A DNA stretch of 19,137 bases, taken from Albibeggiatoa sp964388965 (lineage in GTDB: Bacteria; Pseudomonadota; Gammaproteobacteria; Beggiatoales; Beggiatoaceae). Shown piece after piece: positions 7,296 through 15,723 of the stretch. The stretch lies in the NCBI GenBank assembly GCA_964388965.1, contig CAYMCP010000069.1, forward strand, positions 1-19,137. Reading direction: 5' to 3'. Below the pieces are notes generated by a model. The model saw only the letters and a program-made list of their open reading frames with translations. It was not told the DNA's origin and did no database searches. The translations under genes were made by a program, and so were the position numbers. Numbering within the stretch: the stretch's first letter is position 1; the number at the start of each line of letters is the position of its first letter.

Positions 7296-9200
7296 CTATT
7301 TATACAGTAATGGGATATACGATTGAAAATCATCAGGGGCATTAGGTACAGTTGCGCGTTGTTTAACACCAAAATGGCTCACATTATCATCTGTTCTAGC
7401 AATGCAACGCTGTTTAATTTTTACACTCGCATCTAAAAAGTTCGTTGGTAATGTACTACGATCAACGCTTAATGCCTCGTCAATTTGTACACTACCATCA
7501 GTCCCGAATTCTGATGATGCGTCAATTTTACTCTCACCAAGCAAATTTAAACCTAAACCAGAAATCGCTAAAATAATACCACCATTGCCAAAGCGTGCAC
7601 TTGTTCGCAATTGACTATCCAACAAATTAAAGAGACAAGGATTGCTAATGATTAAATTTCCGCCATTTCCCGTACCTTCTGCATTGCTAATGCTCGCACT
7701 GACTGCACTATTGGTTAAATTAAATTGATTACGAACATTTAGGATAATATTACCTCCATCGGCTTCATTTGCAGTTGTAGAAATTTTACTATTTTGTAAC
7801 AATAACTTGGTTGTGTTAATACTGATATTGCCAGCTTTGCCAGAAAATTCACTGTCTGCTGAAATTAATGCTCCATCTGATAAATTTAATATATCTCTAA
7901 TGTGCAACTGAATGCTGCCACCATTACCACCACCTTTAGAATTGTTATCAATGGAAGTGCCTAATCCTGTCAGTGTAAGATTGCCTGCTTCAATATAAAT
8001 TCGACCAGCATTGCCTTCGCCTTCGGTACTCGCTTGAATGGTTGAGGCAAAAATATCCAAACTGGTTGGCTTTGGACTCGCTATGTATAAGTTTTTGCGT
8101 ATAAAAATATTAATATCCCCACCTGCCCCCCCACCATAAGTTTTTGTTGTAATTGATGTATTAGATAAATTTAAATTATTAGCAGTGAAATGAATGTTAC
8201 CAGCATCGCCAACAACTTCAGGTTCTTTTTTTGTGCCTGTTGTTAAAATATCCGAATCAATTAAATTTGCATCATTTTTAACTTGCACGATAATCAAACC
8301 ACCTTGACCCAGCCCGTAAGTTCGACTGTCTAAAGTAGCATTATTAAGCAACAAATTACCGGTATTAATAAATAAAGTACTACTCTGACCGATGACGGAA
8401 GTATTAACAAAAATAGAACTATTATCTAAAGTCAATTCATTTGAATGGATAGAAATCAATCCGCCACCGTCGCGTCCAATATCTAACGTACTTTTATTGC
8501 TAATATTGATTTGTCCTAACTCGGAAATACCTTGAATAGGAATAATCGGCTTAACATGGTCGCCGCGACGAATAGCAAGTAAACTTAATGAACCTGATGT
8601 TGCTTTAAGTCGTGTATTATTAATGAAAATATTACCAGAAGAAAAAGATAAAACTTTACCTGCTGGTGTGTCTAATTGCGTGTTAGAAATTTCAATAGAT
8701 TGAGGTACATCTAAAAAACCAAATGCAGCAGGTGGGGCTGAACTTAAAATCATTTTATCCGTGTCAGCAGTTGTTGACCACGCTTGATCATCAGTAAAAA
8801 TAATATCGGATGCTGTGGTTAAGTAAAATGAACCTTGTACATCCAATTTTGCATTATTTTCAATCACAAAGCCTTGTGCATTCGCAAGATATAAATTGGC
8901 ATCAGGAATCGCATTACGAATCGTACCACTGATGAAAGATTGCCCCCCCGTTACGCGTGCAACGATATTTTGAATTTGATTAGAACCTGAAAAAATTGCT
9001 GTTTCGCCTGTTCGTAAATTAAATTTTTCAAAACTATGAAATAAATTATTACCTTGCTGTATGCCTAATTCCGCGCCAATTACATACTCTTCACCCTGTA
9101 GCGAAACTTTTGCACCTAAGCTGCCGTCCGTAATCACTTCAGCGTTTAGGCTGTGCCAAAACAGCCCGATAAACCAAAATATTTTACAAATAATTTTCAT
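7296..9200 (-). CDS. Two-partner-secretion exoprotein, filamentous haemagglutinin N-terminal domain
   Basis: A 634-residue secreted protein. ATG 9200 gives a clean signal peptide (MKIICKIFWFIGLFWHSLNA). An in-frame TTG at 9236 is possible but would disrupt it. Mature residues up to about 160 are the TPS/haemagglutination domain: NNLFHSFEKFNL, IQNIVARVTGG, ISGTIRN, ANLYLANAQGFVIENNAKL. From about 190 to 570 the protein is a repetitive beta-helix (recurrent N-L-x-L-x-N-S/T strands, GGxIxI turns). The C-terminus has a conserved-looking tail starting at the lone mature cysteine C599 (CIARTDD, then ATVPNAPDD), like the C-terminal motif I recall from cyanobacterial and Beggiatoa exoproteins of this type. 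Its start codon shares one base with the stop of the CHAT peptidase gene (TGATG), implying coupled translation. No TpsB transporter gene is in the window. Confidence 0.88.
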   Translation of the reverse strand: MKIICKIFWFIGLFWHSLNAEVITDGSLGAKVSLQGEEYVIGAELGIQQGNNLFHSFEKFNLRTGETAIFSGSNQIQNIVARVTGGQSFISGTIRNAIPDANLYLANAQGFVIENNAKLDVQGSFYLTTASDIIFTDDQAWSTTADTDKMILSSAPPAAFGFLDVPQSIEISNTQLDTPAGKVLSFSSGNIFINNTRLKATSGSLSLLAIRRGDHVKPIIPIQGISELGQINISNKSTLDIGRDGGGLISIHSNELTLDNSSIFVNTSVIGQSSTLFINTGNLLLNNATLDSRTYGLGQGGLIIVQVKNDANLIDSDILTTGTKKEPEVVGDAGNIHFTANNLNLSNTSITTKTYGGGAGGDINIFIRKNLYIASPKPTSLDIFASTIQASTEGEGNAGRIYIEAGNLTLTGLGTSIDNNSKGGGNGGSIQLHIRDILNLSDGALISADSEFSGKAGNISINTTKLLLQNSKISTTANEADGGNIILNVRNQFNLTNSAVSASISNAEGTGNGGNLIISNPCLFNLLDSQLRTSARFGNGGIILAISGLGLNLLGESKIDASSEFGTDGSVQIDEALSVDRSTLPTNFLDASVKIKQRCIARTDDNVSHFGVKQRATVPNAPDDFQSYIPLLYK

Positions 9201-11473
9201 CACAGCCAGCTTCCAACCAATAAGAAAGCAGCCCAAAATGCAGGATGTTGATAATGAAAAGTATTAAGCAAACGCAATTGCGCTTTTTGTAAGGCTTGTG
9301 CTTTTGAGACATTAGGTTGTTGTAATTGCTGATAAAACTCACCGACTAGTAATGTCGTTGCAGCATCGTCAATAAACCACAATGTGGCTAATGCGCTACG
9401 TGCGCCCGCTTTAACGGCAATACCTGCTAATCCTAAAGCAGCTTGATCATCACCGACGGCAGTTTGACAAGCACTAAGTGTTAATAATTCCATTGGCTCA
9501 TTACGAATTTTGCTTAAACGAATTAATTTTTCTAAATAATTAATGGTAATTTTATCGTCGTAAGTCAATAAAAAAGTTTTTTGTGGATCACTATTAAATT
9601 GTCCATGCGAGGCAATATGTACGATGGAATAAGGTGTTTGACGCAACGCATTGGCAAAATTATGTGTAGTAAACTCACTGTTAAGCAAGACTTGTGACTG
9701 TTTCGGGTAAAATTGTTTAATGTAATGTACTTCTTTGCTTACGTTAGATAATTGAGAAAAACCTTGCACACTTTGCGATAGACCATTAAGTAATACTTGC
9801 ACATCCGTTTTTTTAGTAATGCTTACCGGATCAGTCAAACTCAAACCCGGTACAGTGGCAATTGCATAGTTTTCAATTAAATAGTGTTCACCGCTATGTA
9901 ATGCTGCAAATGGAATGGTTCGTAATACGCCGTCTGGAACGAAAATTAATGTTTTCACTTGTTGTTGTTTTAGTTCAGCTAAAATCGGCGTGATAAGTCG
10001 GTGATATAAACGTTGTGCATAGGGCAAATAAGCTTTGGTTTCACGAGTTTCTAATTCAAAGCGGAATTCATTGGCTTCATCTTTTAATGATAACATGCTA
10101 ATAGGTATCGTAAATAATTGAATGCCTTGCGGTAAACTTAATAAAATTTCTAAACGATCTGGCAATAAAATAGGGTAATATACCGCCATTTCGACCATAT
10201 CCATTTGCTCAAGCAATGTAGTTGGCGTGTGGTTGAGACAATCATCTTGAAAATAATCTTGTAACTCTACGGTTTTTAATAATTCAATCGTATCACGCGC
10301 TTCAAGCAGCCACTGTTTAGGTGTTTGACTTTGTTTCGCTTTTTGGATTAATAGATCTGCCAATTCAAAATAAACCAAGCCTACTGTGTCACGAAATGGT
10401 AATGAAGTTTTGCGATAACCTGTTTTTAACTCATCACGCACCGTTTGTAATGATTTTACGGCACGTTGATATGCAGCGATAGCGTCGTCTAATTGTTCTT
10501 GTACGCGAAACAAACGCCCTGCTTGCCATTCCCAACGGTATAATATTTCATAAGCTTCGCTTTCTTGGGCAGTAAAAATTGCTTGTCTCGTTAATTTTAA
10601 CGCTTCTTCATAACGTTGTTCTAATTCGTATAATTGTCCCAAATAGCCGTAAGCATAGGCACTTAAACGGTTATCATTAATTTGTTGAGCAATTGTCATT
10701 GTGGCAGATAACGCTTGATAAGCCAGTAGGTGTAATTGGTCTTTTGTATCTATTTGATATAATTTTTGTTTTTTGTAGATATTTTGTGCAAGTTCCCCCA
10801 CAGTAACCAGTAAAAATGCTTTACTATATTGATCTTTTTGTTCAATTAAAATCTGATAAGCCTGTTGCAAGGCAGTCGTCGCAGACTGAAATTGATGTGC
10901 TCTTAAATAGGTGCGACTTAGATTCATTAAAATCCGAATTTTTAACGCTGCTTGTTGTGAATAAATTAAAGCTGTTTGGTATACGCTGATCGCCTCATTA
11001 AAATAAGCTTCTACTGCTAATACATTTCCTAAATTATTTAATGCCATTGTAGAAATTGTATGCGGCATATACTCAATTTTTAAATATTCAATAGTTTGAT
11101 TAATGTATTGACGTGCTTTGATATATTGATGGGTTGCTAAATATAAATCACTTAAAGCCGCCAGCAATAAAACGTGTTCATCTGTACCGATTTCAATAAA
11201 AGTTAAATTTTTTTCTAATAATTTAATCGCTTTTTCAGCATGTCCTAATGATTGGTAAGCATGAGCAATTTGAGCATATAAATCAATTTGTTGTGTTGGC
11301 GTAAGCGTCGCCGTTTTTAAGCTTTCCTCCCAAGAGCGAATCGCTTGCTCATATTGACCTTGTTCAAAATAGTCCTGACCTTGTTCTAACCACTCCGCAC
11401 AAACAACACTAGGTATCCATAGCAGTAGCAAATATATGATTTTTATGATTTTATTATGTTTTAATGGCTTCAT
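9200..11473 (-). CDS. Secreted TPR-CHAT caspase-like peptidase
   Basis: A 757-residue protein. A Sec signal peptide (IIYLLLLWIPSVVCA, cleavage near residue 26) is followed by tandem TPR units from about 27 to 360 (for example GQDYFEQGQYEQAIRSWEES, and YGYLGQLYELEQRYEEALKL). A CHAT domain occupies roughly 480-757. The caspase-like dyad is complete: H623 in VHIASHGQF and C669 in LLTLSACQTAVG, followed by the usual ALGLAGIAVKAGARSALATLW segment. The signal peptide places the enzyme outside the cytoplasm, and TPRs normally bind a partner or substrate. The gene is directly upstream of and coupled to the TPS exoprotein gene, the obvious candidate substrate or partner. The ribosome site is weak. Family and active site are firm; the substrate is inference. 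Confidence 0.92.
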   Translation of the reverse strand: MKPLKHNKIIKIIYLLLLWIPSVVCAEWLEQGQDYFEQGQYEQAIRSWEESLKTATLTPTQQIDLYAQIAHAYQSLGHAEKAIKLLEKNLTFIEIGTDEHVLLLAALSDLYLATHQYIKARQYINQTIEYLKIEYMPHTISTMALNNLGNVLAVEAYFNEAISVYQTALIYSQQAALKIRILMNLSRTYLRAHQFQSATTALQQAYQILIEQKDQYSKAFLLVTVGELAQNIYKKQKLYQIDTKDQLHLLAYQALSATMTIAQQINDNRLSAYAYGYLGQLYELEQRYEEALKLTRQAIFTAQESEAYEILYRWEWQAGRLFRVQEQLDDAIAAYQRAVKSLQTVRDELKTGYRKTSLPFRDTVGLVYFELADLLIQKAKQSQTPKQWLLEARDTIELLKTVELQDYFQDDCLNHTPTTLLEQMDMVEMAVYYPILLPDRLEILLSLPQGIQLFTIPISMLSLKDEANEFRFELETRETKAYLPYAQRLYHRLITPILAELKQQQVKTLIFVPDGVLRTIPFAALHSGEHYLIENYAIATVPGLSLTDPVSITKKTDVQVLLNGLSQSVQGFSQLSNVSKEVHYIKQFYPKQSQVLLNSEFTTHNFANALRQTPYSIVHIASHGQFNSDPQKTFLLTYDDKITINYLEKLIRLSKIRNEPMELLTLSACQTAVGDDQAALGLAGIAVKAGARSALATLWFIDDAATTLLVGEFYQQLQQPNVSKAQALQKAQLRLLNTFHYQHPAFWAAFLLVGSWL

Positions 11474-11757
11474 AAGTTAGCAGCTCATGTTAGGCAAAAT
11501 TTTTAGAATATTCAAAAGTAAGGCATGTCAATAAGCTATGCACCTTTGATTTATCAAGTTTTACGGTGTACGGCATTAGCACTGCGCTTAGATACGTTAC
11601 GCTGTAAATTTAAGACAGTTCTGAAAATAAGATATTTTTACAACACTTTAGATAAAAATGATCACAATCTGCAAAATTTACTCTTTTCTAATACGGGTGA
11701 ACGCAACTCATTTCGCAAAATAGCATTTTAAATTACGTGATACAACTGGCGTAAGTT
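11474..11757. other. 284-base non-coding spacer
   Basis: This gap lies between two minus-strand genes. It must hold the promoter of the CHAT/TPS unit and probably the end of the tonB-like transcript. I see no clear terminator hairpin or -35/-10 pair. A 68-codon plus-strand open frame (11525-11731) lacks a ribosome site and any family resemblance and is not called. Confidence 0.5.
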
Positions 11758-12729
11758 TTACTGTAGAGAAAATCGAATTGGTGCAATTTTTGTCCACTCT
11801 CGTAATTTTTCTGGTGGATCGTATCGCCAATATTTTTTTACATATTGCAACGCATGGTTATCTAAACGACTAGAGCCACTACTTTTTGCAATTGAAATTT
11901 GTTTGACATGTCCCTGCTTGGCAAAAATAATTTTTAATTCTACTACACCTTGTGCATTTAATCTTTTTAAAATTGCTGTGTAAGGTGGTTTAGGTTGGTA
12001 TAAATAAGCTAAGTTAAAACCGGTGGACTGAGTTGATTTTGTAAGTTGTTGTCCCGTTAAAGTAGACGAATGATTAAAATTACCTGCTATCTGCGTTTTT
12101 TTATCCGTTCCAGAATCACTCGTTAATGCTCTTTCGCCGACATTTGTTTGATTAGACTGATTTTGTGGATTAATTGCGACAGATTCATTGGCAAATTTGG
12201 GTTTACTCGCTGGCACGGCTTTATTAGCAAGTTTGGGTTTACTCGCTGGCACGGGTTCATTAGTAAATTTGGGTTTACTCACTGGCACGGCTTTATTAGC
12301 AAGTTTGGGCTTACTCGCTGGCACGGGTTCATTAGCAAATTTGGGTTTACTCGCTGGCACGGCTTTATTAGCAAGTTTGGGCTTACTCGCTGGCACAGGT
12401 TTACTAGCAAATTTAGGTTTACTCGCTGGCGTGGGCTTATTAGCAAGTTTGGGTTTACTCGCTGGTACGGGTTTATTAGCAAATTTGGGTTTACTCGCTG
12501 GCGCGGGTTTATTAGCAGACTTTCTAGTAGGTTTAACCACTTTTTTATCGTCATGCCTAGATTGTGCAACGGTGATAGGTTTTTCAGCTTGCAATTGGAT
12601 AAAAGTCATTTGTGGCGGACGCTGTTCCACCAACATCGCTGGTTTTGGCTGCAATAACAACGTCCAAACCAACATGGTATGAATAAAAACAACAAAAAAT
12701 AAAATACCAGCCGTTTTAAGTAAAAACAT
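11758..12729 (-). CDS. TonB-like energy transducer with a repeat linker
   Basis: A 323-residue protein with TonB architecture. An N-terminal membrane anchor (about residues 7-27, TAGILFFVVFIHTMLVWTLLL) is followed by a Lys/Pro-rich periplasmic spacer and a TonB C-terminal domain from about 245 (QPKPPYTAILKRLNAQGVVELKI, SGSSRLDNHALQYVKKYWRYDPP). The spacer (about residues 71-182) consists of nine 12-residue repeats, consensus ANKPVPASKPKF/L. The start codon overlaps the stop of the upstream CheW-like gene (TAATG), so translation is coupled. No exbB/exbD genes are nearby. It could energise TonB receptors such as the one encoded at 1203-3359, but the coupling to CheW-like genes suggests a different or added job. 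Confidence 0.85.
   Translation of the reverse strand: MFLLKTAGILFFVVFIHTMLVWTLLLQPKPAMLVEQRPPQMTFIQLQAEKPITVAQSRHDDKKVVKPTRKSANKPAPASKPKFANKPVPASKPKLANKPTPASKPKFASKPVPASKPKLANKAVPASKPKFANEPVPASKPKLANKAVPVSKPKFTNEPVPASKPKLANKAVPASKPKFANESVAINPQNQSNQTNVGERALTSDSGTDKKTQIAGNFNHSSTLTGQQLTKSTQSTGFNLAYLYQPKPPYTAILKRLNAQGVVELKIIFAKQGHVKQISIAKSSGSSRLDNHALQYVKKYWRYDPPEKLREWTKIAPIRFSLQ
12185..12524 (-). repeat. 36-bp tandem repeat inside the tonB-like gene
   Basis: GTTTACTCGCTGG (plus-strand reading, with GC for GT in some copies) recurs every 36 bases at 12201, 12237, 12273, 12309, 12345, 12381, 12417, 12453 and 12489. Neighbouring units alternate between two versions, giving a 72-bp higher-order unit (compare 12217-12288 with 12289-12360). 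Because the period is a multiple of three and no unit holds a stop, several other frames are open here, but they are not genes. Confidence 0.95.
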
Positions 12730-13217
12730 TATTTTTTTGAAGCTTCCAATTGCATCGTAATTTTACCAGAGAATAAAAATGCCAAATCAATAACGGGGAC
12801 GGCTGTTTCTTCATACTTAAAACAAGAAATCGCTATAGGTCGCCATAATTCTTGATGCTCTGGCAATGGACAAGCATCGTCGTCGGTGATATACACACTT
12901 TGCGGTAAATCAACCAAGCGCATAGCAACGTAAGAAACATGAATGTCAGTCAATTGGTAAACTGCTATACCTAATAAATCATTTTTGCGTTCGATTTTGC
13001 GTCCAGTCAACAATGCACCAACATCTAATACTGGTAAAACCTCATTTTCCCACACGATGACTTCATTACAATAATACGGACAACGTGGAATATTGAAAAT
13101 ATCAGCTTCCGTTAAAACGTGGGACATTTCATGCGCACCCACAGCTGCACGTAATCCTTGCCCAAAATCTAATAACCACGCCCTTATTGTTTCCCTTGTT
13201 GTTTCTTGTTCTGCCAT
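12729..13217 (-). CDS. CheW-like coupling domain protein
   Basis: A 162-residue single-domain protein with the CheW fold pattern: a strand with IRAWLLDFGQGLRAAVGAHEM, the hallmark FNIPRCPYYCNEVIVWENEVLPVLDVGALL (residues about 41-71), then LLGIAVYQ and a final EETAVPVIDLAFLFSG. CheW proteins link receptors to the kinase CheA. No CheA, receptor or response-regulator gene lies in the window, so it may serve a distant chemosensory or twitching array. The start lies four bases past the stop of the second CheW-like gene, and its stop overlaps the TonB-like start, so all three look like one transcript. Confidence 0.8.
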   Translation of the reverse strand: MAEQETTRETIRAWLLDFGQGLRAAVGAHEMSHVLTEADIFNIPRCPYYCNEVIVWENEVLPVLDVGALLTGRKIERKNDLLGIAVYQLTDIHVSYVAMRLVDLPQSVYITDDDACPLPEHQELWRPIAISCFKYEETAVPVIDLAFLFSGKITMQLEASKK

Positions 13218-13220
13218 GTT

Positions 13221-13739
13221 CTATACCATTTCTGCTGCGGTCAGTGCAGCCATTTTATCCATATATTGCTCTGATAAGTCAATTAAATAGCGTGACATAT
13301 CAGGTCCAGAGGAAATACAAGCCACATCGCCTTTATATATTAACAATTCACTGATAGGAGAGCGTGGTGTACGCATGATAGGCGGTACAGATTGAATATA
13401 TAGATGTTCTTTTTGTACATTCATATCTTCCAACTCGTCACAAGTCAAGCCTAGAGGTAAAGTATCATTATCGACTGATTTAAGCAGCACAAAATATTGG
13501 CGTGACTGGGGTAATTCATGTAATTCCAATAATTCAAAATCACCCGTAATACAAAATACTGGTGCATCATCACCATACCCATGTTGCCCAAACCAGCCAA
13601 TAGAACCAATTTCTGTTTGTTCTACTTCCAAGTCGGCAATAATTTCGACTGACAAAACATCATCTTGTGGAATAAATAAATCCAAGCCATCTAAGATCAT
13701 GTGTACATATAGCTCAGGATGGTGCATTGCATTAGCCAT
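13221..13739 (-). CDS. Divergent CheW-like protein
   Basis: A 172-residue cytoplasmic protein. ATG 13739 is chosen because GAGG (13749-13746) lies six bases ahead; an in-frame ATG at 13751 would overlap that site. The pattern MILDGLDLFIPQDDVLSVEII, then APVFCITGDFELLELHE, then YFVLLKS, then PLGLTCDELEDMN, and near the end ISELLIYKGDVACISSGPDM follows the strand order of CheW, but the conserved core is weak and the family call is tentative. It is the first gene of the minus-strand unit with the CheW-like and TonB-like genes, and is divergent from nifK. It could instead be a regulator specific to this gene set. Confidence 0.6.
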   Translation of the reverse strand: MANAMHHPELYVHMILDGLDLFIPQDDVLSVEIIADLEVEQTEIGSIGWFGQHGYGDDAPVFCITGDFELLELHELPQSRQYFVLLKSVDNDTLPLGLTCDELEDMNVQKEHLYIQSVPPIMRTPRSPISELLIYKGDVACISSGPDMSRYLIDLSEQYMDKMAALTAAEMV

Positions 13740-13925
13740 AAGATGCCTCATATTTTTTCATCATGATGCTAATGATAGAGCTATTGTAGTGAGACAACAA
13801 GTTGAAACGAAGGAATTTTAAATATTGTTATTACTACAACTAAATAGACATGTTGTTATTTTTAGCCACTTTAGACTTTCTTAAAAAATATCTATTCAAC
13901 AAAATTAAATGGGACAAAAACCTTT
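13740..13925. other. Non-coding part of the divergent spacer before the nif promoter
   Basis: Together with the nif control region to 14145 this is a 406-base gap between the divergent CheW-like unit and nifK. The first 186 bases must contain the promoter for the minus-strand unit, but I find no convincing -35/-10 pair. No trace of a nifD 3' end is seen. Confidence 0.5.
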
Positions 13926-13941
13926 TGTAGCTAATCTAACA
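13926..13941 (+). promoter_or_regulatory. NifA upstream activator site
   Basis: TGT AGCTAATCTA ACA is an exact TGT-N10-ACA, the binding consensus of the nitrogen-fixation activator NifA. Its centre lies about 118 bases before the start site predicted from the sigma-54 promoter at 14026, within the usual range for such sites. Confidence 0.75.
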
Positions 13942-14025
13942 ATTTGTCTGTTTGTTATTTTCCTTACCTATTCCGACTAAAATACTTATATTGAAAAATC
14001 AATCAATTAAACTCAAATTGCAAGC

Positions 14026-14041
14026 TGGCACGCTTATTGTC
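14026..14041 (+). promoter_or_regulatory. Sigma-54 (-24/-12) promoter of nifK
   Basis: TGGCACGCTTATTGTC matches the sigma-54 consensus TGGCACG-N4-TTGCW except for T in place of C in the -12 element (GG-N10-GT). Transcription would start near 14052, giving a leader of about 94 bases before nifK. With the NifA site upstream, this is a complete nitrogen-fixation promoter. Confidence 0.75.
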
Positions 14042-14145
14042 AACATGGTTAATAGAACGCAAATTTACTTATCATTTCTAACAAAAGCGAAGTTCAACAT
14101 CAATAGTCGTTGTTCACAGATTGGTGGCGCGACAGGAGAGTACTT

Positions 14146-15717
14146 ATGAGTCAAGCAGTTGAAAACATCAAACCCAGCTATCCTTTGTTTCGTGATGAAG
14201 ATTACAAAGAAAGTTTAGCCAACAAGAGAGCATTGTACGAGGAAGCTTATTCTCCGGAGAAAATTCAGGAGATGTTTGATTGGTCTACCACTGAGGAATA
14301 CAAAGAGCTTAATTTCCAACGTGAAGCTTTAACGATTAATCCTGCAAAAGCCTGTCAACCATTAGGCGCGGTATTATGTGCTTTAGGTTTTGAAAAAACA
14401 TTGCCTTATGTACATGGTTCACAAGGCTGTGTGGCTTATTTCCGTACTTATTTCAACCGCCATTTTAAAGAACCGGTTGCGTGTGTGTCTGACTCTATGA
14501 CAGAGGACGCGGCGGTATTTGGTGGTCAGAAAAATATGATGGATGGCTTGAAAAACGCTAATGCTCTGTATAAACCAGATGTGATTGCAGTGTCTACAAC
14601 CTGTATGGCGGAAGTAATTGGTGATGACTTGAACGCATTTATCAATAATTCGAAGAAAGATGGTAGTGTTGAGGCTGATAAACCCGTACCATTTGCGCAT
14701 ACACCAAGCTTTGTAGGCAGTCATACAACAGGCTGGGATAACATGTTTGAAGGGTTTATGCGTTATTACACCCTAAACTACATGGGCGATAAGGAAGTTG
14801 GCAAAAACGGTAAAATTAATATTGTTCCCGGCTTTGAAACCTATTTAGGTAATTATCGTGTCATACACCGTATGTTGAATGAAATGGGTGTTGAACATAC
14901 TATGTTGTGCGATCCGACTGAAGTATTAGACACGCCTGCTGATGGTGAATTCCGTATGTACGCCGGCGGTACAACGCAAGACGAAATGAAAGATTCACCA
15001 AATGCAATTAACACTATCGCACTACAACCTTGGCACTTAACTAAAACTATCAAATTTGCTAAAACGACTTGGAAACATGATGTTCCTTCGTTAAACATTC
15101 CTATGGGCTTGGAATGGACTGATGAATGGTTAATGAAAATCTCTGAAATTACGGGCAAAGAAATTCCTGAATCCTTACGGGTTGAACGTGGACGTTTAGT
15201 TGACATGATGACTGACTCTCACACTTGGTTGCACGGTAAAAAATTCGCAATTTGGGGTGATCCAGATTTTGTGATGGGTTTAGCTAAATTTTTACTAGAA
15301 GTGGGTGCAGAACCAACACATATTTTGTGTAATAATGCTAACAAACGTTGGGCGAAAGTTGTGCAGAAAATGTTAGATGACAGTCCAGTTGGTCAGGATT
15401 GTGAAGTTTACTTAGGTAAGGATTTGTGGCACATGCGCTCCTTAGTATTCACTAACAAACCTGATTTTATGATTGGTAACAGTTACGGTAAATTCATCCA
15501 ACGTGATACTCTATACAAAGGTAAAGAATTTGAAGTACCACTCATTCGCATTGGTTTCCCAATTTTTGATCGTCACCACTTACATCGTATGACAACTTTG
15601 GGTTATGAAGGTTCTATGTATATGTTGACAACGATTGTCAATGCGGTATTAGAACGTCTTGATGAAGAAACACGCGGCATGGGTACAACTGATTATAACT
15701 ATGACTTAGTTCGTTAG
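14146..15717 (+). CDS. nifK: Nitrogenase molybdenum-iron protein beta subunit
   Basis: A 523-residue protein, the same length as the Azotobacter vinelandii NifK I recall. The start at 14146 has AGGAG (14134-14138) seven bases ahead. The P-cluster ligands are all present at the Azotobacter positions: C70 (NPAKACQPLGA), C95 (HGSQGCVAYFR) and C153 (VSTTCMAEVIGDD), and S188 (HTPSFVGSH) is also present. With NifD it forms the alpha2-beta2 MoFe protein that reduces N2. It leads the nif block under its own NifA/sigma-54 promoter. Unusually, nifH and nifD do not precede it: the upstream neighbour is a CheW-like gene on the other strand. The gene looks intact and functional. Confidence 0.99.
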   Translation: MSQAVENIKPSYPLFRDEDYKESLANKRALYEEAYSPEKIQEMFDWSTTEEYKELNFQREALTINPAKACQPLGAVLCALGFEKTLPYVHGSQGCVAYFRTYFNRHFKEPVACVSDSMTEDAAVFGGQKNMMDGLKNANALYKPDVIAVSTTCMAEVIGDDLNAFINNSKKDGSVEADKPVPFAHTPSFVGSHTTGWDNMFEGFMRYYTLNYMGDKEVGKNGKINIVPGFETYLGNYRVIHRMLNEMGVEHTMLCDPTEVLDTPADGEFRMYAGGTTQDEMKDSPNAINTIALQPWHLTKTIKFAKTTWKHDVPSLNIPMGLEWTDEWLMKISEITGKEIPESLRVERGRLVDMMTDSHTWLHGKKFAIWGDPDFVMGLAKFLLEVGAEPTHILCNNANKRWAKVVQKMLDDSPVGQDCEVYLGKDLWHMRSLVFTNKPDFMIGNSYGKFIQRDTLYKGKEFEVPLIRIGFPIFDRHHLHRMTTLGYEGSMYMLTTIVNAVLERLDEETRGMGTTDYNYDLVR

Positions 15718-15723
15718 TTTTCA

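Noticed and set aside
9201..9236. Earlier TTG start for the TPS exoprotein
   Set aside because: The extension would disrupt a clean signal peptide, and the ATG at 9200 is coupled to the preceding stop.
9200..11473. TPR-CHAT as the Csx29 peptidase of a type III-E CRISPR system
   Set aside because: It has a signal peptide, is coupled to an exoprotein gene, and no CRISPR array or gRAMP-type effector is in the window.
11525..11731. 68-codon plus-strand open frame between the CHAT and tonB-like genes
   Set aside because: No ribosome site, no family resemblance, and it lies in the promoter gap of the minus-strand unit.
12185..12524. CRISPR-like array (36-bp period)
   Set aside because: There are no unique spacers: the repeats are contiguous and code for a regular 12-residue protein repeat.
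12148..12682. Two long plus-strand open frames and one minus-strand alternative frame in the TonB linker region
   Set aside because: They arise from the 36-bp in-frame repeat without stop codons; their translations are pure repeats, and the TonB-like frame alone has recognisable domains at both ends.
13740..14145. Remnant of nifD upstream of nifK
   Set aside because: No frame in the gap resembles the NifD C-terminus; the stretch is AT-rich regulatory DNA.
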